From Evansella caseinilytica (GTDB lineage Bacteria > Bacillota > Bacilli > Bacillales > Salisediminibacteriaceae), in assembly GCF_900107275.1 (NCBI RefSeq), contig NZ_FNPI01000005.1:62001-126000 (forward strand): a stretch of 64,000 bases of DNA. Reading direction: 5' to 3'. The translations under genes were made by a program, and so were the position numbers. Below the pieces are notes generated by a model. The model did no database searches and was not told the DNA's origin. It saw only the letters and a program-made list of their open reading frames with translations. This document shows, one piece after another, positions 35,348-43,772 of the stretch (position 1 is its first letter; every line of letters starts with the position of its first letter).

Positions 35348-35431
35348 CCTTTTCGCGAAGCTTCGCTGCCTTTCGTTCCACCACCACCTCCGCGTAAACC
35401 ACGGAACTACTTCCGAGAATCAATACAATGC

Positions 35432-35475
35432 TGTGAAGAAAATCACAGTAGGCGGTTTCATGATTTTGATAAAAT
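35432..35475 (+). promoter_or_regulatory. Fnr/Crp box and promoter of third Crp/Fnr gene
   Basis: TGTGAAGAAAATCACA at 35432-35447 is perfect; TAAAAT at 35470-35475 gives a start near 35482 and a site centre at -41.5 to -42.5. Confidence 0.8.
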
Positions 35476-35513
35476 AGATATAATTGTTCGTATATGATGT
35501 AGGAGGCTTTAAA

Positions 35514-36203
35514 ATGAGTACCCATTCGTTTTTAAATTCTTTGCCGTTGTTTTCCCCGCTGCCCAGAGACATAAAAAAACAATTAAATTCCATTATTATT
35601 ACGAAGAATGTGACAAAAGGCGAAGTGTTGTTTCACGAAACCGAATCTGCCGAGGCGATCTTTTTCATAAACGAAGGCAAAGTAAAGCTGTCCAAAAGCA
35701 GTCATGATGGAAAAGAAATTTTATTGAATATCCGACAGGCCGGCGAAATTTTTGCAGAGGTAGCATTATTCTGTCCAAAAGGAAGTACATACCCAGCAAC
35801 CGCCACCGTTATTGAAAGCGGAACATTCTCATTTATCCGCAACTCCGATCTGGAAATATTTTTGATCCAGCACCCGGAGCTCGGGATTGCCATTTTCCGG
35901 ATCATGGCCGAGAGACTTCAGGTGGCCCAGACGACGCTGCGGGACGTTGCCCTTTACGGCAAACTCGGTGCCCTCGCCGCTACTCTCGTGCGCCTAAGCG
36001 AGGACTACGGGGAACACGGTCCGGACGGGATCATCATTAAATTAAAGCTCACACATGAGGAGTTGGGAAGCTTTTTTGGAGCGACACGGGAAAGCGTTAC
36101 AAGAATGATGAATCAATTAAAACATCAAGGTACGGTTACGAAAAATAGTGGATTTTTTATCATCCACGACATCAAGCACCTCCGCTCTTACTTAAACAGC
36201 TGA
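35514..36203 (+). CDS. Crp/Fnr-family regulator without Fe-S cysteines
   Basis: The 229-residue protein has a cNMP-type barrel (about 12-120), a dimer helix and a winged helix with LTHEELGSFFGATRESVTRMM. It lacks the C-terminal CxxC cluster of the other two Fnr proteins (ends LRSYLNS), and the barrel has no full cAMP phosphate loop, so its signal (NO, CO, oxidation or none) is unknown. The recognition helix ATRESVTR is close to those of the Fnr proteins, so it may compete for the same TGTGA-N6-TCACA sites. ATG 35514 follows AGGAGG, and its own promoter carries such a site. Confidence 0.88.
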   Translation: MSTHSFLNSLPLFSPLPRDIKKQLNSIIITKNVTKGEVLFHETESAEAIFFINEGKVKLSKSSHDGKEILLNIRQAGEIFAEVALFCPKGSTYPATATVIESGTFSFIRNSDLEIFLIQHPELGIAIFRIMAERLQVAQTTLRDVALYGKLGALAATLVRLSEDYGEHGPDGIIIKLKLTHEELGSFFGATRESVTRMMNQLKHQGTVTKNSGFFIIHDIKHLRSYLNS

Positions 36204-36210
36204 TTAACAA

Positions 36211-36267
36211 AAAGGAAGGGGATTTCCGCGCGAAAAGCCATGACTGCCTCCCCTCCTTTAGTATTTT
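36211..36267 (+). terminator. Terminator after third Crp/Fnr gene
   Basis: AAAGGAAGGGGA pairs with TCCCCTCCTTT across about 26 nt; TAGTATTTT follows. Confidence 0.7.
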
Positions 36268-36352
36268 CCCGCACTTTTTGAACATCCTAATAAAGTGTGA
36301 GTTCAAAAGAAAGTCAAAATTCAATCATTTGTAAAGCTGTCTAGCTGCAGCG
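36265..36352 (+). repeat. Solo end of repeat R1 followed by repeat R3, copy 2
   Basis: 36265-36286 is only the right end of R1 (TTTCCCGCACTTTTTGAAC). It is followed at once by R3 (AGTGTGAGTTCAAAAGAAAG..., 36294-36352), the same unit as at 13986-14042. Confidence 0.65.
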
Positions 36353-36512
36353 GTTATGACTAGAAAACTTCCCTCCCCTCGTCTACAATAAGTCATCTTG
36401 CCATCGCGGGAGATGGGACTTGAACGAAAGATTACCATTTTTCGACTCTCCTTTATCTCACTCGGTTCAGTCCAGTTTTTACGTCGATGGGCAAACTGCT
36501 TCGCTTTTCTAA

Positions 36513-36649
36513 TAAGGAGGACACAACAGCGGCAAGAAGGTCGAGGCGCGGCCGGACCGAGCAGCGCAGCGTACACCGAACGTACGTAAGCAGCACAGAG
36601 ACAACGCAACGATGAGATTCGCAGGCGCTGTTGCCCGCGCTTTTTGAAC
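36513..36649 (+). repeat. Interspersed repeat R1, copy B (diverged left end)
   Basis: Contains AAGGAGGACACAACAGCGGC, CGAGGCGCGGCCGGACCGAG, GCGTACACCGAACGTACGTA and GCAGGCGCTGTTGCCCGCGC, ending CTTTTTGAAC. The left end has lost the GTTCAAAA motif. A hairpin AGCTGCTAA/TTAGCAGCT follows at 36674-36699. Confidence 0.8.
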
Positions 36650-36963
36650 TGTCCTTTCTATGCAAAAAAAAGAAGCTGCTAATGGCGTTCTTAGCAGCTA
36701 ATTTTCCGTTCATATATGATTGGGGGTCATAATGAACTAAAATCCATGCATTTACTCTTTGGGTTTGTAACGTTATGATTTGGCAACATTTCTGGCTTTG
36801 GGGAAACCAGATGCATCATAAAATTACGTTGGGTTCTTAATATAAAGGAAGTAAAGCTATGAACCGCGAAATTTCGTTCCTCTTCGAGTGATTTCTTCAC
36901 TTTCCGACAAACTTCTTCTCGAACGATTCTATGTTTATTTTAATCATATCCCGGGCGTCAAAC

Positions 36964-36979
36964 TGTGAGGATGATCACA
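36964..36979 (+). promoter_or_regulatory. Perfect distant Fnr/Crp box upstream of DUF2249 operon
   Basis: TGTGAGGATGATCACA lies about 207 bp before the DUF2249 start codon. No good -10 box sits 41 bp downstream, so it may act from a distance or serve an unannotated transcript. The 36714-37186 stretch shows no other feature except the second site at 37112. Confidence 0.65.
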
Positions 36980-37111
36980 AACTCTCGGAAATAACCGATG
37001 GTTTTTTGAACATTTTATGGCTAATAATAACTGATTTTATCTAACATTTGCTCTTACCTGATTTTTCTTCCAAACTTACTTTCCATCTTCTTTCTCCTTT
37101 TTCCGTCAAAT

Positions 37112-37154
37112 GGTGATATGAATCACTGCCGTTTTTCACAAGAAAGCTTACAGT
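37112..37154 (+). promoter_or_regulatory. Degenerate Fnr/Crp box and promoter of DUF2249 operon
   Basis: GGTGATATGAATCACT (37112-37127) matches the two half-sites with one mismatch each. TACAGT at 37149-37154 predicts a start near 37161, placing the site at -41.5. Confidence 0.6.
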
Positions 37155-37186
37155 AGAACGAGAAATCATTCGAGGAGGGATATTGA

Positions 37187-37720
37187 ATGAAAGCAGTCAT
37201 ATTGGATGTACGTGAGGATCTGAAAAATCATCAGGACCCGTTCAAAAAAATTATGGGGACTGTCAAAGCACTGAAAAAAGAGGAAGCACTCATTCTTCAT
37301 TCCACAATATTGCCTAAGCCGTTATTGATGGTAATGAAAGCAAAAGGCTATGAAAACAAGGTGGAAAAAATCAGCAATGATCATTATCAAACGACGTTCA
37401 CCAGGCGCAAGGAAGGATTTTTTTCTTCGCTGTTTAATAAAGAACAAAAAGAAGAATCGCAAACATTGCAGCAGGAAGACAACATTTTAAATACCGAAGA
37501 AAAAACCGCCTATTTTTTGGACAATCGCGGCCTCCAGCCTCCCAAGCCGATGATACGCACAATGAAGCGGCTGGAAACAATGAAACAGAACGAAACATTA
37601 ACGATTCACAATGACCGGGTTCCTGTTCACTTATTGGAAGAATTGAAGGACATGGCGATTGATTACAACGTGGAACAGTTTCCCGACGGTTCGGCGAAAA
37701 TATCTTTGACAAAAAAGTAG
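37187..37720 (+). CDS. Tandem DUF2249 domain protein
   Basis: A 177-residue protein with two related SirA/DUF2249-like domains: about 1-72 (VILDVREDL... EEALILHSTILPKPLLMVMKAKGY) and about 107-177 (YFLDNRGLQPPKPMIRTMKRLETM ... LTIHNDRVPVHLLEEL), joined by a Glu/Lys/Gln-rich linker. DUF2249 proteins accompany hemerythrin, SufT-like and anaerobic respiration genes in many Firmicutes; biochemical role unknown, but the fold suggests sulfur or metal transfer. ATG 37187 follows GAGGAGGG. First gene of an operon with the two genes downstream and probably Fnr-controlled. Confidence 0.85.
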   Translation: MKAVILDVREDLKNHQDPFKKIMGTVKALKKEEALILHSTILPKPLLMVMKAKGYENKVEKISNDHYQTTFTRRKEGFFSSLFNKEQKEESQTLQQEDNILNTEEKTAYFLDNRGLQPPKPMIRTMKRLETMKQNETLTIHNDRVPVHLLEELKDMAIDYNVEQFPDGSAKISLTKK

Positions 37721-37736
37721 CAGGAGGATGTTCCGG

Positions 37737-39011
37737 ATGCAAGGATTACAATTATCACCGTCAGCAAAAGCATCAGAACAGTTTATATTGCCTTTTTCCT
37801 TTATCATTACGAGTTTCTTTGCGCTCGTTGTCTTTTCCGTATCCATTGTCGTCACTCCGGATGCTTTTCAGCCGAATGTCATCCGTTTGCCTGCGGGCCT
37901 CTCCCTTGTCCATCTGTTTATTCTCGGGTGGGCGACAATGCTTGCTATGGGGGCGGTATATCAGCTGATTGCCGTAGTAACACAACAGCCCTTGTACAGC
38001 ACGAAATTAGGCTATGTCCATTACGCCCTTTATACCGTCGGTGTATTCGGACTGTTTCTTTCTTTGTCCGGCTTGCAACTTTTCGGCATGATCATTTTCG
38101 GATCATTGACAGTCGTCGGTGTTCTCGTCTTCCTGGCGAACGTGTTGATGACGATTTATACTTCCCGGCAGAAAAATCCGGTAATCACGGCGACGAAAAG
38201 CGCGTTGTTCTATCTTGGATTAACCGTATTGACAGGAATCATCATGGTGCTGAACTTCCGCTTCTCATTTCTTGGCAGCTTTCACAGCTCGATTTTGATT
38301 ACTCACTTATGGGCCGGTTTGATCGGCTGGTTTTTATTCCTGATCATCGGCTACAGCTTTAAGATGCTGCCGATGTTTTATCTGGCGCATGGCCACTCGG
38401 AAACATGGGCAAAATCGACGCTCATTTTCCTTCACGGAACCATCGCCGCCGGTTCCATCACCGCCATCATCGGTAAAGCTACTGCTCTGCTCCCGGTCTG
38501 TCTTGGATTGCTGAGCACGGCACTCTGGCTGTTCATCAAACATACGCAAGAAATCCGGAAAAAACGGTTTAAAAAAAATCCTGGTAAAGGGATTATCTTC
38601 TTCGTGCTGCTCGTATATATGCTCGCTGGTACCGCCACGGTGCTGTTTGCCGCTTCGCTGGTCGGTCCGGATCTCATTCTGTCGACTCCGGTGCTGACAG
38701 CCGTGCTGTTCTTTTATCTTTTTGGCTTTGTTCATCTTTCCATCGCTTCCTATTTGTCAAAAATCATTCCGTTTTTGTGGTGGACATTCCGCTACGGCAA
38801 TGAAGTAGGAAAAAAGGAAACACCGTCACTGGCAACGATGATCGACGAAGAAGTTGTCTGGAAAAAACTTGTTGTTCAATTGCTTGCGCTCATACTGTTT
38901 ATCGCCGGGCTGTTCATTAGCCTTCCGGCAGTGAACGCCGTAACAGCAAGCTTGTTCGCTTTCAGCCTCCTGTATTATTTGTTTACAGTCGGCAAAGTGT
39001 TCACGTATTAG
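37737..39011 (+). CDS. Polytopic membrane protein, possible NnrS/heme-copper-like
   Basis: A 424-residue protein with about 12 membrane segments and several membrane His residues (about 48 LVHLFILGW, 98 GYVHYALY, 180 ITHLWAGLIGWF, 318 GFVHLSIASYLSKI), a layout seen in NnrS and in subunit I-like proteins of heme-copper type. A KMLPMF segment after TM6 resembles NnrS. Such proteins are linked to NO tolerance, but the assignment is inference. ATG 37737 follows AGGAGG at nine bases; ATG 37728 overlaps it. It is 16 bp downstream of the DUF2249 gene and 35 bp upstream of the SufT-like gene. Confidence 0.65.
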   Translation: MQGLQLSPSAKASEQFILPFSFIITSFFALVVFSVSIVVTPDAFQPNVIRLPAGLSLVHLFILGWATMLAMGAVYQLIAVVTQQPLYSTKLGYVHYALYTVGVFGLFLSLSGLQLFGMIIFGSLTVVGVLVFLANVLMTIYTSRQKNPVITATKSALFYLGLTVLTGIIMVLNFRFSFLGSFHSSILITHLWAGLIGWFLFLIIGYSFKMLPMFYLAHGHSETWAKSTLIFLHGTIAAGSITAIIGKATALLPVCLGLLSTALWLFIKHTQEIRKKRFKKNPGKGIIFFVLLVYMLAGTATVLFAASLVGPDLILSTPVLTAVLFFYLFGFVHLSIASYLSKIIPFLWWTFRYGNEVGKKETPSLATMIDEEVVWKKLVVQLLALILFIAGLFISLPAVNAVTASLFAFSLLYYLFTVGKVFTY

Positions 39012-39046
39012 AGGTAAAAAATCTATACTTTGGCAGGAGGGAAAAG

Positions 39047-39364
39047 ATGGGAACGCAAAAAAACGACGCTCAACGGAAAGAAGAAATAATGATGCAGCTC
39101 GAAACCGTCATCGATCCGGAGCTCGGAGTCGATGTTGTCAGTTTAGGGCTGATTTACGATGTCCAGCTAAAAGAATCGGATGTCAAAGTCACGATGACTT
39201 TGACAACCCCGGGATGTCCGCTGCACGACACGATGATCAACGGTGTCAAAGCCGCGGTGGAGCAGCATCCGGATGTCACGAAATGCGAAGTGGAACTCGT
39301 ATGGGAACCGGCCTGGACACCGGATCGCATGAAGCAGAAAGTCAAAGACATTTTTTGGAGCTAG
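39047..39364 (+). CDS. SufT/PaaD-type metal-sulfur cluster assembly factor (DUF59)
   Basis: A 105-residue MIP18/DUF59 protein: VIDPELGVDVVSLGLIYDV (about 19-37), VTMTLTTPGCPLHDTM with the conserved Cys, and VELVWEPAWTPDRM at the end. Members such as SufT and PaaD help insert or mature Fe-S clusters. ATG 39047 follows GGCAGGAGGG. It is the third gene of the Fnr-boxed operon, and it fits the strong Fe-S demand of the neighbouring reductase. Confidence 0.9.
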   Translation: MGTQKNDAQRKEEIMMQLETVIDPELGVDVVSLGLIYDVQLKESDVKVTMTLTTPGCPLHDTMINGVKAAVEQHPDVTKCEVELVWEPAWTPDRMKQKVKDIFWS

Positions 39365-39387
39365 TGCGGCTTGAGCCGTTCGACACA

Positions 39388-39423
39388 GGGGACTCAGAGG
39401 GAAGCTTTTCCTTGCGAGTCCCC
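39388..39423 (+). terminator. Terminator-like hairpin after DUF59 gene
   Basis: GGGGACTC and GAGTCCCC around a 20-nt loop; the following CGCTTTGTTATTTC is only mildly T-rich. Confidence 0.6.
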
Positions 39424-39480
39424 CGCTTTGTTATTTCAGCGATTACCGCCTACTTGCAGTGATTCCCGGGGGTTTGATTA

Positions 39481-39945
39481 TCACTCATAAACCCCTTGTT
39501 TCGGATTCCAGGAGCCTTGTTGTTTACGAATGGCAACGATTTGTCCAATATGATATGTCGTATGCACCGTTAAATAAGCAATATCCGCCGACCATTCATC
39601 AAGCTGCTTTTCGTTCCCTTCTTTTACAGCCTTCATCCAGTCGGACATGATCGTATTGATCTGATCAACGGCATCTGACCAGCTCAGCTTTTTTGCATTT
39701 TTAAAGGTCGCAGTGATGCTTTCGGCACTTTGCTTGTTTCTGATCCCTTGAAACTTGTTTAAATAACGCTCATTGTAATAAATCAGATGATTGACAATCT
39801 CCCAGATCGAATTTGTTGATTCCTCGCTCTTCCATGCAGCCTGCTCCTGTGTCAGCCCGTCCAAGGCTACATTCAGCGGAACAAACCATGTGTTTTCTCC
39901 ATGGCAAGCCTTCAGCTGCCTGATAAGCATTTCTTTCACATCCAT
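39481..39945 (-). CDS. DinB-family protein
   Basis: The 154-residue protein is a four-helix DinB/YfiT-like fold with the metal-type His residues in IVNHLIYYNERYL (about 50-62) and TVHTTYHIGQIVAIRKQQGSW (about 124-144). DinB relatives are metal-dependent thiol S-transferases or damage-inducible proteins; the substrate is unknown. ATG 39945 follows GGGAGTGG. It stands alone between the DUF59 gene and the PhzF-like gene. Confidence 0.9.
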   Translation of the reverse strand: MDVKEMLIRQLKACHGENTWFVPLNVALDGLTQEQAAWKSEESTNSIWEIVNHLIYYNERYLNKFQGIRNKQSAESITATFKNAKKLSWSDAVDQINTIMSDWMKAVKEGNEKQLDEWSADIAYLTVHTTYHIGQIVAIRKQQGSWNPKQGVYE

Positions 39946-40163
39946 GCTTCACCACTCCCTGTAAAAAAATATGAAAGGACATGACGGGATTAATAACCTT
40001 TTCAAAAAATTGCTGCGATTAACTTTTGGGGCGTAAGCAGTGCTTACGTTGCCCTTTACGCGATGCGTGAAACAGTCCAAGTATACGATAAAAGCCTGTT
40101 GCAACAGACACTGTGACAGCTACAAGCTTATCCCTCGGAATCAAAATCAGTCAGGAAGATACC

Positions 40164-41057
40164 TCAACCTAACATCACCGGAAAATGTTTCACATAAACG
40201 GCATTTCCGGTTATTTCAATACCAATATTGTCTGTACTTTTTGTAACACGCACCATCACCCGGCCGTCTTTACCGATTTCCTGTCCCTGCTCCACAACAA
40301 GGCTCACCGTTTTTTCCAAGCGATTGTTTATGTACGTGGCATAATAGGCGCCCATAGCTCCGGAAGCTGTTCCTGTCACGGCATCTTCCACCGTTCCCGA
40401 AAACGGGGAAGAGAAATGGCGGGCGTGCATCTGTGCATCTGGATCATATGTTTCCAGGCAAAAAGGGTGTATCGAGACCTTCGGCATCGCTTCTAAAATA
40501 CTTGGAAAGCTGTCCGTAGCCGGTTTCATTTTTTTAAAGGCATCAAGACGGCTTATCGGGACTAACAGCGTCCACGTTCCGGTGCTGCCGTATACAATTG
40601 GCAGCTCGCCGTTGATGTCTTCCGCTGTCAAACCGAGCGCTGTCGCCAGCTTTTCCACTGAACCATGAAACGGTTTAAACTGCGGTGGCGCTTGCTGCAT
40701 CGTGATACATAATTCCTCATTATCAGGTGAATCGATCCTTACAGACAATAGCCCGGCTTTCGTCTCGATTGTCAGATTATTGCTGCTGATAAGCTCCTTC
40801 TTTTTTAGGGAGTAGATCGTTGCCATTGTCCCATGACCACACAAGTTCATTTCATGCCCCGGCGTAAAAAAACGAATTTTAATATCAGCCTTATCCGATT
40901 GCACTGGAAAGGCTGTTTCGTTGAAAGCTGCTTCCCTTGCTATTTCCTGCATTTCTTGACCTGACAACGTATCTCCGTTGAAAACTACTCCCGCAGGATT
41001 ACCTTTCCCCGGATGTTTACTGAACGCATCGTACTGATACACGGTTACTGATTTCAT
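40164..41057 (-). CDS. PhzF-family isomerase/epimerase-like protein
   Basis: A 297-residue protein with the PhzF signatures: YDAFSKHPGKGNPAGVV near the start, the catalytic-type Glu in REAAFNETAFPV (about 47), NLCGHGTMAT (about 73-82) and EDAVTGTASGAMGAYY (about 216-231). PhzF proteins isomerise or epimerise small carboxylates; housekeeping paralogues such as YddE are of unknown substrate. ATG 41057 follows GGAGGTAGAG. Monocistronic. Confidence 0.92.
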   Translation of the reverse strand: MKSVTVYQYDAFSKHPGKGNPAGVVFNGDTLSGQEMQEIAREAAFNETAFPVQSDKADIKIRFFTPGHEMNLCGHGTMATIYSLKKKELISSNNLTIETKAGLLSVRIDSPDNEELCITMQQAPPQFKPFHGSVEKLATALGLTAEDINGELPIVYGSTGTWTLLVPISRLDAFKKMKPATDSFPSILEAMPKVSIHPFCLETYDPDAQMHARHFSSPFSGTVEDAVTGTASGAMGAYYATYINNRLEKTVSLVVEQGQEIGKDGRVMVRVTKSTDNIGIEITGNAVYVKHFPVMLG

Positions 41058-41158
41058 TCTCTACCTCCAGCAAATCAATTCGTTTTGGCAACAATATCGT
41101 TATTGCCTCTTACAGACCGGTTAAATGCTGTTTTAAAGCCTGCGCCCGTTGCCCGGTA

Positions 41159-41401
41159 TTATCCGCCGCTTACCGGCGGAATAAAGGCCACCTCGTCGCC
41201 GGACGAGGCAACCGCCTGATCGGCAGCGTATTCTTCATTAATCGCCGGCATCGCTGTCCGGATCGAAGCGGAAAGCTGCGGAAATTTATCGAGCAAATAC
41301 CTCCGGATGTCCGCAATGTTCATTTCCGCGGTGGGAATCTCCACGATCCGCTGACCGGCTCTTTCTTCCAAGTCGGCAAACAGTAATACTTTTATCATCA
41401 T
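41159..41401 (-). CDS. moaD: Molybdopterin synthase sulfur carrier subunit
   Basis: An 80-residue ubiquitin-like MoaD ending in the required VSGG tail, which is thiocarboxylated to donate sulfur to the MPT precursor. ATG 41401 overlaps the moaE stop (ATGATGA), and GGAGG lies upstream; ATG 41398 is an alternative. Last gene of moeA-mobB-moaE-moaD. It feeds cofactor synthesis for the molybdoenzyme at 31206. Confidence 0.95.
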   Translation of the reverse strand: MMIKVLLFADLEERAGQRIVEIPTAEMNIADIRRYLLDKFPQLSASIRTAMPAINEEYAADQAVASSGDEVAFIPPVSGG

Positions 41402-41865
41402 AAATCCTCCTTTTCCGGCTTCCCCGATGGATACGATCTCTTTTCCAACTGATCCCCGATCCATTCTTCCCCGTCTTCCCAATGCTCTTTTTTCCAAATA
41501 GGCACAATTTCTTTTATTCGTTCAATCGCATAGCGGCTCGCCGTAAACGCATCCGCCCGGTGCGGGGTGGACACTGCGATGACCACCGCCGTATCCGCGA
41601 TGGCCAGCTCACCGATACGGTGGGTAATCGCCACCTTTGCCGCTGGAAAATCCCTTTGAATTTCTTCGCCGATTTGCGCCAGCTTTTTTTCCGCCATCGG
41701 GATATATGCATCGTACTTCAAATACAGTGTTTTCTTGCCGTTTGTCAGTTCGCGGACCGTGCCGATAAACGTGTTGATTGCCCCGGCGTTGCGGTCAGCC
41801 ACCTTGTTGACAACAGCTTCAATATCGATTGCCTCACGGGTAATCACAAAGTTTTTTTCCGTCAT
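41398..41865 (-). CDS. moaE: Molybdopterin synthase catalytic subunit
   Basis: A 155-residue MoaE: FIGTVRELTNGKK (about 34-46), YDAYIPMAEKKL, IAITHRIGELAIADTAVVIAVS-type middle block, RADAFTASRYAIERIKEIVPIWKKEHWEDG with the active Lys residues. It pairs with MoaD to make molybdopterin from cyclic pyranopterin. It is 4 bp from mobB and overlaps moaD by 4 bp. Confidence 0.95.
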   Translation of the reverse strand: MTEKNFVITREAIDIEAVVNKVADRNAGAINTFIGTVRELTNGKKTLYLKYDAYIPMAEKKLAQIGEEIQRDFPAAKVAITHRIGELAIADTAVVIAVSTPHRADAFTASRYAIERIKEIVPIWKKEHWEDGEEWIGDQLEKRSYPSGKPEKEDL

Positions 41866-41869
41866 CCGT

Positions 41870-42412
41870 TCACATTCCCTCCTGCTCTGTCACTCGTTTT
41901 ATCAGCCAGTCGAGATACTTACCTTCCTCCGAAAGATGAAACACCGGAATGGAAACTTCGGCTTGTAAAACAGGCACTTCTTCCTGCCGCCAGCAAACGA
42001 TCGCTTCCACATTGGAACAATTCCCCACAAGCGGCAAGTCACACTCATTGCGCAGCAGGAGCAGCTTCGGATAGCTTTCCTGCTTATAGCCTTCTATTAG
42101 TACAATATCAACCGAAAAAACGTCATGCAAAGACAGGATTTGCTGCAACGTGACCGGCTCAACCAACTCCATTTGCCACTGCATTTCCGCCCGGCTGCTC
42201 ACAAATGTGCTGACGGCGCCCGCGCTGCGGTGCACTGCAGAGTCTTTTCCGCAATCAACGGGCAAAAGCCGCTTCTCCGCATGCCCGTGATGTTTGATCA
42301 CTGCCACCCGCTTTCCTGCTGCCCGTAGCATTTCCGTCCACTTGGAAATCATCGTCGTTTTTCCACTGTTGGAGAATCCTGCCACTTGGAAAATGACCGG
42401 CTTTCGGCTCAT
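41870..42412 (-). CDS. mobB: Molybdopterin-guanine dinucleotide biosynthesis adapter MobB
   Basis: The 180-residue P-loop protein has Walker A GFSNSGKTT (about 12-20) and the MobB blocks VIKHHGHAE and VDIVLIEGYKQESYPKLLLLR. MobB binds GTP and assists MobA in forming the guanine dinucleotide form of the cofactor used by DMSO-reductase-family enzymes. ATG 42412 overlaps the moeA stop by 4 bp. mobA is not in the window. Confidence 0.93.
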   Translation of the reverse strand: MSRKPVIFQVAGFSNSGKTTMISKWTEMLRAAGKRVAVIKHHGHAEKRLLPVDCGKDSAVHRSAGAVSTFVSSRAEMQWQMELVEPVTLQQILSLHDVFSVDIVLIEGYKQESYPKLLLLRNECDLPLVGNCSNVEAIVCWRQEEVPVLQAEVSIPVFHLSEEGKYLDWLIKRVTEQEGM

Positions 42413-43701
42413 TTATTTTTCCTCAGTTTCGTCGGATCATGAAACGGATCGCCTGTGCCTTCCCGGTGGAGGAAGAGAATATCCACTTCATCCCCGGCTT
42501 TGTACCCCCGCGATCCTCCAGGCAGCGCGACAAGCGCGTCCGACTTTGCCAGCGAGGTGACGACCTGTGATTTATCCATTCCTACCGGCGTTGCGGTGAT
42601 ACGACCGGCCACAAAACTTACCTTGCTGCGGATAAATCTTGTGAATGGATTTGGCTTCGGAAAATCGGCTGTTAAAATTCCTTTTGTCCATTCCATATAC
42701 GGCTTGTTCGAATGCAAAAATGCCTTTAGCCACGGCCGGGTAAACAGTTCGAAACCGACATAACAGGCAGACGGATTTCCCGACAATCCAAACAGTAATT
42801 TTCCATCCTTTTCCGCAACCGTCGTCACGCTCCCGGGCCGCATCGCGATTTTATTAAACAATACATTCGCACCAAGCTTTTCATAAATTTCAGGTAAGTA
42901 ATCAAAATCGCCGACCGACACGCCCCCGGTTGTAATCAGAGCATCCACTTCATTCAACGCACCGGCGACCGCTTTATAGCATTGTTCAAAATCATCGGCT
43001 AATTGACCGTAATAAACGGGCTTGCCGCCGGCTTGGCGGATCTGTGCCTGAACCATATAGGCGTTGCTGTTCCTGATTTTCCCTGGTACGAGCGGTTCAT
43101 TCAATTCAAGCAGTTCCGTACCCGTGGCGCAAATCCCGATGACAGGCTGCTTCACTACAGGAACGTTTTGGTAGCCAAAGGTGGCCAGAACGGCGATGAC
43201 ACCCGCGTGAATTCTTGTACCTGCTGCGATCAAGGCGTCTCCGGCCTTTGTTTCCTCTCCTTCAAAGGAAACGAACTCCCCCGGCTGAAACGGCCGTTTC
43301 AACTCAATCCACTCTTTTCCGTCTGCTTTTATTTCCTTAGTGAGTTCAAACATGGCAATCGCATCGCAATCCTCCGGCATCATTGTTCCCGTCATCACGC
43401 GGACGGCTTGACCGGAATATACCGGCTGATGAACAACGCCGCCGGCACCAACCGTTTCGATCACTTCCAGGCGAACAGGCTTGTCGGGACTTGCAGCTAT
43501 CGTATCTTCACTGCGGATCGCAAATCCATCCAGAGGAGTTCTGTTAAACGGCGGAATGTTATGGTCGGCAATAATCGCTTCTGCTAGATACCTGCCCCCC
43601 GCCCCCTTTATATCAACCAATTCTTTGTCACCCGTTCTCGTAAGTTCCATTACCCGCCGCACAGCTTCACTTACTGAAATCGGCGTCCGTTGCTCATACA
43701 T
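42409..43701 (-). CDS. moeA: Molybdopterin molybdenumtransferase
   Basis: The 430-residue MoeA inserts molybdate into adenylylated molybdopterin. Signature segments: PPFNRTPLDGFAIRSEDT (about 50-67), MTGTMMPEDCDAI, TGTELLELNEPLVPGKIRNSNAY, TTGGVSVGDFDYL (about 257-269) and LFGLSGNPSACYV. ATG 43701 follows AAAGGAAGG. First gene of the Mo-cofactor operon; its promoter may carry a weak Fnr site (43800-43815). Confidence 0.96.
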   Translation of the reverse strand: MYEQRTPISVSEAVRRVMELTRTGDKELVDIKGAGGRYLAEAIIADHNIPPFNRTPLDGFAIRSEDTIAASPDKPVRLEVIETVGAGGVVHQPVYSGQAVRVMTGTMMPEDCDAIAMFELTKEIKADGKEWIELKRPFQPGEFVSFEGEETKAGDALIAAGTRIHAGVIAVLATFGYQNVPVVKQPVIGICATGTELLELNEPLVPGKIRNSNAYMVQAQIRQAGGKPVYYGQLADDFEQCYKAVAGALNEVDALITTGGVSVGDFDYLPEIYEKLGANVLFNKIAMRPGSVTTVAEKDGKLLFGLSGNPSACYVGFELFTRPWLKAFLHSNKPYMEWTKGILTADFPKPNPFTRFIRSKVSFVAGRITATPVGMDKSQVVTSLAKSDALVALPGGSRGYKAGDEVDILFLHREGTGDPFHDPTKLRKNK

Positions 43702-43772
43702 CGTTCATCCTTCCTTTCTCCATCGTCATTGAAGATGATAATGAACCATATCAATACAATACTCTATCCTTT

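Noticed and set aside
43003-43587. 194-codon plus-strand frame
   Set aside because: Antisense to moeA, which is unambiguous.
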